NCBI GenBank assembly: GCA_034331105.1
Contig: JAXQGB010000011.1
Span: 248,001 to 312,000, forward strand
Length of the DNA: 64,000 nucleotides
DNA from: Caenicola sp034331105
GTDB lineage: Bacteria; Synergistota; Synergistia; Synergistales; Synergistaceae
Reading direction: 5' to 3'
This document shows, piece by piece, positions 59,059 through 64,000 of the stretch. The notes below the pieces were generated by a model that was not told the origin of the DNA, did not search any database, and saw only the letters and a program-made list of their open reading frames with translations. The stretch's first letter is position 1. The number at the start of each line of letters is the position of its first letter. A program made the translations under genes and the position numbers.

Positions 59059-59319
59059 CTATTCAGCCGCCTTTTCAAAGACCGCCCTGACCTTGTCCTC
59101 GTCTACCGGTCCCTCATGCACCTTTTCATCTCCTACAAAAAAGCATGGCACATAGAAGTAATCACACTTATCAGCCTCGTCGGGCTGCAATTTTTCGTCT
59201 ATCATCTCAAACGGTATATTTTTGTATTCGGGGTCAGAGGCAAGAAGCGACGATATTATCTTCCTCGCTTTTGCACAGTGAGGACAGCTTTCGAACATGA
59301 ACATCCTAATTTCCTTCAT
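59059..59319 (-). CDS. thioredoxin-fold protein, glutaredoxin-like
   Basis: An 86-residue thiol-redox protein. The active site is FESCPHCAKARKII (CPHC), near residue 12, and the cis-Pro region is FYVPCFFVGDEKVHEG, with an extra Cys beside the cis-Pro. It is next to cysteine synthase, suggesting a role in thiol or sulfur handling (inference). It starts at the ATG at 59319 with GGAGG upstream. Confidence 0.85.
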   Translation of the reverse strand: MKEIRMFMFESCPHCAKARKIISSLLASDPEYKNIPFEMIDEKLQPDEADKCDYFYVPCFFVGDEKVHEGPVDEDKVRAVFEKAAE

Positions 59320-59364
59320 TATGGGACCTCCTTCTCTTCATCTGAAAATTCAGCAGCTTCAGGA

Positions 59365-59823
59365 TCAGTTATGGATCACTACGTATAAATTCAGCCAGAA
59401 GGCAAAAAATCCCCAAAGAACATATGGGGTAAGAAGTGCCGCTGCAAGGCGGTCATGCCTTGTAAATTCTGCAGCAGTCCACAGGAGGGAACAAATAAGC
59501 AGAAACAGGACTGCGAGAGCGCAGGATGGCTGCCTGTAGCGGAAAAAGACCCAGCTCCATGCAAGATTCAGCGACAGCTGTACCAAGTAGGGCACAAGTG
59601 CCCTGAATTTTGCCTTCCTAGCAACCCTGAAAGCCGAATATCCCATAAGAGCGTAGAGAAAAGACCATACTATGGGAAAGGCTATGTTGGGAGGAGTCAA
59701 TGAAGATCGGACAAGACCGCTGTACCAGAGCATCGAGTTTTCGTCCATCGCCCTGCTCCCCAAAAATGCGACTGTAAATGAGAGCCCCTCCCAGAATAAG
59801 AGGGAACGGAAGATCTTCCTCAT
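59365..59823 (-). CDS. tspO: TspO/MBR family membrane protein
   Basis: Five-helix membrane protein of the tryptophan-rich sensory protein family, 152 residues. Conserved segments SSLTPPNIAFPIVWSFLYALMG, LNLAWSWVFF and LLTPYVLWGFFAFWLNL are present. Family members bind porphyrins or sterols; the bacterial role is debated. It lies seven bases from the GGDEF gene stop, so co-transcription is likely. Confidence 0.92.
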   Translation of the reverse strand: MRKIFRSLLFWEGLSFTVAFLGSRAMDENSMLWYSGLVRSSLTPPNIAFPIVWSFLYALMGYSAFRVARKAKFRALVPYLVQLSLNLAWSWVFFRYRQPSCALAVLFLLICSLLWTAAEFTRHDRLAAALLTPYVLWGFFAFWLNLYVVIHN

Positions 59824-59829
59824 GCTAAT

Positions 59830-62800
59830 TTATTCTCCTTTCCTCTCTGGCGACTCAATGATCCGCCTTTTGCTTATCTCGTCTGCAACAAAGTATGCCA
59901 CTGATTCAAGTACGTACATCTCCCCCTTGTACCTTCTCGGGGTATCAACACCGACAAATCCCCAGAACTTTCCTTTTATAGTTATGGGTATTGCATACAT
60001 ATCCTCTATCCCTTGTACGGCAAGCCTTTGGTACTCATCAGGATCACTCTCTCTGAACTCAGAAATGTCAGTCAGGAATACAGGTTCCTGTTTTGAAAAT
60101 GCATTATGCCAAAGCGGTGACCTGTCCAGCGGGAAATTCTGGAGGTTGCCAATTTCCGGCGCTACTCCCTCTGCAAGCCACTCATTGGTCATGCTTATCG
60201 TCTGTCCGTCTTCGTTGATCCTCATCATGTAGCTCCTGTCTGCCCTGTAGAGTTCCGCCACACGCCTGAGGATGATGTTCATAGAATCTTCAAGGCTGGT
60301 TGCACAAGTCATCTCTCCGATCCCCTCCAGAAGGGCCTTTTCGATCTTCAGCCTTGAAGAGAGCATTTTTTGCTGTTCCTGTTTCTCTGTCAGGTTGATC
60401 GCCCATTCTATCCTGGCAAGCCTTCCGTCCCAGTCCAGAAGTTTGTCCTTGAGCAAATAGTGGTTTCCTGAATCTGCATGTGTGTTTTCCCAAACATAGT
60501 ACTTATCCCTTGAAAGCAAATTCATCGTGCAGAAAGAACACGGCTGATCATTTCCATAGAAAAAATCATAGCATTTGGTGCCTTTGAAGTCCCTTCCCTT
60601 GAGCCATGGCAGTTCCCTGCCGGCTCTGTTCAGGTAAAGGAGATCATAGTTCTCTGCATCACTTACGTAGACTACATCATCTGTCTCATCAAGCATGATT
60701 TCCCAGTTGTTCATTTTGGCCTCTTTTTCAGCATACATCTGATTTTCCCTTGCCCTCAGAACAAAGAGGCTTATTGTGTTGGAGATCGTCCTTATTGCGT
60801 CCATTTCCTCTTTTTTGAAATCATGGACAGCATCATAATACTCAAATGCCAGGACAGCCCTTCTTTTTTTCTTTTCAACTGCATAGCAGAGCATTGTGGA
60901 CTTAACTCCCCGTTCTGCCATATCATCATTCTCGAGGTAATCGGGTATTCCGATCTCAACATCTTTGCATAAAAGTATGTTATTTTCATCCAGGTGGGAC
61001 TTAATAAGTGTCCACCGGTCGGCAGGGAACTTCCTGCCATTTTCTTTTACCGACCTGACCCCTTCAGCACACCACTCATATAAGATCTCATAGTAGGTCT
61101 CATCTTCGGAGAAGACAGAGACATCGACGCGTCCAACATAGAACGACTTTCCAATGAAGTCCAGCAGTATTGGGACAGCAACATCTACATCCTCGTATTG
61201 ATGGAACAATTTCAGCACATATTCGGCAACATTCTCCCTGAAGTTTTTCTGGCCAAGCCCATCAGCCTCATGTATCTCTGTGTGTTCTCTCTTGTTTTCA
61301 TATGCAGCAGCTTCCTCGGAATCAGGAATATCTGAAAACATCGTGTATTGATTCTTGCCGCGGCTCTTTGAGAAATATAATGACCTGTCTGCCTTCTGCA
61401 TCAATTTGTCATAGGAGGCCCCATCATCCGGGTAGAGCGAAATGCCAACGCTGCAGGAAATGTTATAATCCATTCCCTCTCTCTGGAAAGATCTTTTAAA
61501 GGCTTTAAGTATTCCCTCTGCCTTCTTTTGGATAATGTTCAAATCATTAACATTAGTCATAAAGACAGCAAATTCGTCTCCGCCTATCCTGCCGGTTATG
61601 TCAGAATCCCTGAAAAGGGTTTTTAGCGTATGGGCAAGCTCGCTAAGGACCGCATCGCCATAGAGGTGTCCAAGCGTGTCGTTAACGCGCTTAAAGTTAT
61701 CTATGTCGAGCATCAAAAATGCTCCCTGGCTGCTTGATGCCTCAATATATTTCTGTATAAGGTCCCTTGTGTATGTCTTGTTGTAGAGCTGCGTAAGAGG
61801 ATCCTTGCTCGCGATCTCTTTCACTGACTCAAGCTTTTTCTTTTCCTCGTCTATGTCAGATACCACTCCTACGACCTTTACCGTATTGCCCAGTGTGTCA
61901 GGAATGGCAGACATTGAAAGTTTGTACCAGACCTGGTATCCCTCTTTGTTCATAACTTTTATTTCTTCGGTACAGGACTTCAGCCCCTCCTCCATCTGCT
62001 CAAAAAGGAATATCAGCCTATCTGCGTTCTCTTGTGAAAGAGCCTCAAATCCCGAAAGGCTGTACGGAAAATTGTCGTAGCTTGCAAGCGGATCGAATAT
62101 ATCTTGGAAATTAGTTGAGAGAGATACTTTGTCCGTTAAGAGATCCCATTCGAAAAAAATCACGTTCGTCAGTTTTTTTACTATTTCAAACTGCTCCTTG
62201 CTGACATACAGATCCTGATCTGCGTTTTTTAAACCTGTAATATCTGATAGGGTAGCCAGTATCTCTTTTTGCTCCCCCTCGTTTTTTACATAGTTCACCA
62301 CAAGGCTGAGCCACTTGGAAGATCTGTCCGCAGTCTCAATTTTTAGTTCGGTCTCAAAACTATTTCCATTCTCAAGACTTTTTTCGACAGCTTGTGAGAT
62401 CGCCTCTGAAAGCGGGGTGAGACAGAGGTCTGAGAGTTTATTCCCCTCTTTTGCTCCAAATTCATCTTTCGAACAGCCGATCAATCTGAAGAAGCCTTCG
62501 TTTACTGATTTGATGTACCAGTTTTCTCCGTCACTGACACACCTCAGGATACCTCCGGGAAGGCTCTCATATAAGAGAGAGAGTTCCCTGTTGGCCTCTT
62601 TTATCGTATCGGAATTTCTTTTCAGTTCAAGATAAAGGTAATACATGAGAAGGCCGAATGTAAGGATAGAGGCAAGGACAAAGGCGATCCCATTGAAAAG
62701 GTAGCGCCCGGATCTTGCAAAGGCTGTATTTTCAGGCACCGAGGTCACGAGGTAGAGATCATTTATTCCTACGGGAGAATAGCTGACTACTCTGTTTCCT

Positions 62801-63558
62801 CCCTTCATGGGGAAGGTAAGATTGCCGTTGACGCCTTCCTTCATTGCCGCAAGGACAGACTCGTAATATCTTTTGCTCTCTTCAGGCGCTGTGCCAACTT
62901 CGAAAAGATCCGCTATCGTCCGTGCATCAAGGTTTACTGACGGATGATATGACCTTGCCAGTATGGAGCCGTCCCGCCCGATCAGATAACAGTAACCTGA
63001 TTTGTCAAAAATATCGAATGAAATAAATTCGTTCAACTCGATCGTGTAGAATCTGGCAGAAAGTACTCCCTTCACTTCTGTACCCATCATTATCGGATAG
63101 TTTGCAGAAATATAATTCTGCCCCTCTGAGAGATGGACATATATTCCTCCTTCTCTCTTTGGGTCTGCCATTAGACTGAGATAGTAATCTCTCTCCTCAT
63201 CACCTATCCTGTTTCCAAAAAACATGTAGCCTTCCTCATTTATCAGGTAAAGTGTACCGAAATCCGTGTACCAGTCATGTTCTCTGAGATATCGAAAAGC
63301 TTGGGGGGAATTAAGGTCAGAAGCATATCTGCCAAAAGTAAGGGAAACGCTTTTAACAAAATTGAGGCTCATATCCATGCTTCTCCTGAGCGTAGCTATG
63401 TTCTGCCCCTCAAGGTCCCGCATATAAGAGAAAATGTCTTCCTTGACATGGTCTTTTGTAGATTCCATGAAGATCAACGAAGAGATGATAAATATTAAAA
63501 TAGCAGCGGCGGCTGCCAGGACTGCCTTTTTTTCGCTTTGTTTTTTTATTATGTCCAA
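59830..63558 (-). CDS. large membrane GGDEF protein with Cache, PAS and GAF sensors
   Basis: A 1242-residue diguanylate cyclase. The order is membrane helix 12-31; periplasmic dCache-type domain about 35-280; helix 287-311; PAS about 325-445 and 455-575; GGDEF domain about 583-742; GAF about 770-935; PAS about 948-1060; GAF about 1072-1235. The active site is RIGGDEF (657-663), and RDSD (650-653) five residues before it is the product-inhibition site, so the enzyme should be active and feedback-controlled. The third PAS has Cys996, Cys1007 and Cys1010 (PCSFC), possibly metal or redox sensing. A cyclase domain in the middle, with sensors after it, is unusual. The start is TTG at 63558. No EAL domain is present. 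Confidence 0.92.
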   Translation of the reverse strand: MDIIKKQSEKKAVLAAAAAILIFIISSLIFMESTKDHVKEDIFSYMRDLEGQNIATLRRSMDMSLNFVKSVSLTFGRYASDLNSPQAFRYLREHDWYTDFGTLYLINEEGYMFFGNRIGDEERDYYLSLMADPKREGGIYVHLSEGQNYISANYPIMMGTEVKGVLSARFYTIELNEFISFDIFDKSGYCYLIGRDGSILARSYHPSVNLDARTIADLFEVGTAPEESKRYYESVLAAMKEGVNGNLTFPMKGGNRVVSYSPVGINDLYLVTSVPENTAFARSGRYLFNGIAFVLASILTFGLLMYYLYLELKRNSDTIKEANRELSLLYESLPGGILRCVSDGENWYIKSVNEGFFRLIGCSKDEFGAKEGNKLSDLCLTPLSEAISQAVEKSLENGNSFETELKIETADRSSKWLSLVVNYVKNEGEQKEILATLSDITGLKNADQDLYVSKEQFEIVKKLTNVIFFEWDLLTDKVSLSTNFQDIFDPLASYDNFPYSLSGFEALSQENADRLIFLFEQMEEGLKSCTEEIKVMNKEGYQVWYKLSMSAIPDTLGNTVKVVGVVSDIDEEKKKLESVKEIASKDPLTQLYNKTYTRDLIQKYIEASSSQGAFLMLDIDNFKRVNDTLGHLYGDAVLSELAHTLKTLFRDSDITGRIGGDEFAVFMTNVNDLNIIQKKAEGILKAFKRSFQREGMDYNISCSVGISLYPDDGASYDKLMQKADRSLYFSKSRGKNQYTMFSDIPDSEEAAAYENKREHTEIHEADGLGQKNFRENVAEYVLKLFHQYEDVDVAVPILLDFIGKSFYVGRVDVSVFSEDETYYEILYEWCAEGVRSVKENGRKFPADRWTLIKSHLDENNILLCKDVEIGIPDYLENDDMAERGVKSTMLCYAVEKKKRRAVLAFEYYDAVHDFKKEEMDAIRTISNTISLFVLRARENQMYAEKEAKMNNWEIMLDETDDVVYVSDAENYDLLYLNRAGRELPWLKGRDFKGTKCYDFFYGNDQPCSFCTMNLLSRDKYYVWENTHADSGNHYLLKDKLLDWDGRLARIEWAINLTEKQEQQKMLSSRLKIEKALLEGIGEMTCATSLEDSMNIILRRVAELYRADRSYMMRINEDGQTISMTNEWLAEGVAPEIGNLQNFPLDRSPLWHNAFSKQEPVFLTDISEFRESDPDEYQRLAVQGIEDMYAIPITIKGKFWGFVGVDTPRRYKGEMYVLESVAYFVADEISKRRIIESPERKGE

Positions 63559-63917
63559 CCTGCCTACCCCCTGGGTTGTTTGTGCGTGGGAGCCTGAAAA
63601 GCCAATGTTTGATCAATATTTTAGGATAATTATAGACATTGGTATTTCAGCTTTTTAACAAAGAGAAGGAATTCTCTCAGATAGCATCAAAATACCTTTC
63701 TAATTAAAACATGTTTATTTTTTTACATAAGTGCAAATTGTTCAATTATTATACAGCCTTCTCACTCACATGTTCCTACAAATGAATATAATGCTTTATA
63801 AAAAATGATCCTGCTTTATTTTGAAAATAAATTTATGGTCTTACTTAGATTGCGCTCCAATTCCCCAAAGAAAGATCAGAAAAACTATAGGAACTGCCGC
63901 TTACTTACTCGGAACTC
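63559..63917. other. non-coding A+T-rich interval upstream of the GGDEF gene
   Basis: About 360 bases with no credible open frame on either strand. It contains a possible promoter for the GGDEF gene (see 63629-63658) and several A or T runs. I see no structured RNA, repeat or terminator that I would defend. Confidence 0.6.
63629..63658 (-). promoter_or_regulatory. possible promoter of the GGDEF gene
   Basis: A perfect minus-strand TATAAT (63634-63629) with TTAAAA (63658-63653) 18 bases upstream. The -35 is weak. It would give a leader of about 65 bases. Confidence 0.45.
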
Positions 63918-64000
63918 TTAACTGTCCTCCCTGAAATGTGTTCCAAGGGAGTCCTTTCTTGACAAGGCAGCCTGTGCAACGGCTTCAGCTGTGTCGCACA
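63918..64000 (-). CDS. C-terminal end of an L-aspartate oxidase / fumarate reductase-type flavoprotein (cut by window edge)
   Basis: The last 26 codons of a gene entering from the right end, stopping with TAA at 63920-63918. The fragment ends in ALSRKDSLGTHFRED, then Ser, the typical tail of the succinate dehydrogenase/NadB flavoprotein family (R-x-E-S-R-G-x-H-x-R-x-D). NadB is the most likely member, since the tail is short, but FrdA-like proteins share it. The larger part lies outside the window, so the name is provisional. Confidence 0.5.
   Translation of the reverse strand, partial: CDTAEAVAQAALSRKDSLGTHFREDS

Overview
The window reads as a stretch of chromosome from an anaerobic, amino-acid-fermenting diderm bacterium, most likely of the phylum Synergistota. 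This is an inference. It rests on lipopolysaccharide-export genes (lptA, lptB), which imply an outer membrane, sitting beside Firmicutes-style gene orders (fapR-plsX-fabH-fabK-fabD-fabG-acpP-fabF-rnc; yicC-remA-gmk-rpoZ-coaBC-priA). A branched-chain amino-acid ABC transporter, a [FeFe]-hydrogenase maturase (hydE) and acetate kinase fit fermentation of amino acids. Coding density is very high. Most neighbouring genes in an operon overlap by 1 to 4 bases (TGATG, TAATG or ATGA), and TTG and GTG starts are common.

Layout. 1-6.6 kb (minus strand): pyrR-pyrB-pyrC-pyrF-pyrE, an orphan solute-binding-like protein, lptA and lptB (cut by the window edge), preceded by a strong promoter, a leader peptide and an attenuator-type terminator. 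6.8-8.2 kb (plus): a flavin reductase and a radical SAM protein. 8.3-15.9 kb (minus): the complete fatty-acid and phospholipid initiation operon under FapR, with a recognisable FapR box. 16-24.2 kb: rpmF, yceD, ackA, tmcAL, a GNAT acetyltransferase, coaD-rsmD, an MFS exporter, trmB-rsmA and tRNA-Pro(GGG). 24.3-38 kb (minus): a long housekeeping run (hup, der, priA, coaBC, rpoZ, gmk, remA, yicC, hflX, cmk, rluB, scpB, scpA, trpS, a Nif3-like gene, hydE). 38.3-39.8 kb (plus): an FMN glutamate-synthase-like enzyme. 40-44.6 kb (minus): livKHMGF. 45-56.6 kb (plus): purSQL-F-C-F'-M-N-H-D-E, a nearly complete route from PRPP to IMP. 56.6-57.3 kb: a 670-base non-coding interval of related hairpin and 11-bp repeats. 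57.3-63.6 kb (minus): crotonase, cysteine synthase, glutaredoxin-like, TspO and a giant GGDEF sensor. The last 83 bases hold the C-terminus of an L-aspartate oxidase-like flavoprotein.

Most interesting observations: (1) the pur operon holds two purF genes, one with every glutaminase residue and one in which the nucleophilic Cys is Ser and the oxyanion-hole Asn is Asp while the phosphoribosyltransferase half is intact; (2) PriA has lost its Walker A, DEEH and arginine-finger motifs and looks like a pseudohelicase; (3) the pyr operon is preceded by a 26-residue leader peptide, with three consecutive Arg codons, whose stop codon enters an intrinsic terminator, and by a LacI-type palindrome on the -35 box; (4) three copies (two direct, one inverted) of an undescribed repeat built from a hairpin plus degenerate 11-bp units lie after purE; (5) TrmB has Cys in place of the usual PDPW aspartate. 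I saw no phage, insertion sequence, CRISPR array or defence system.
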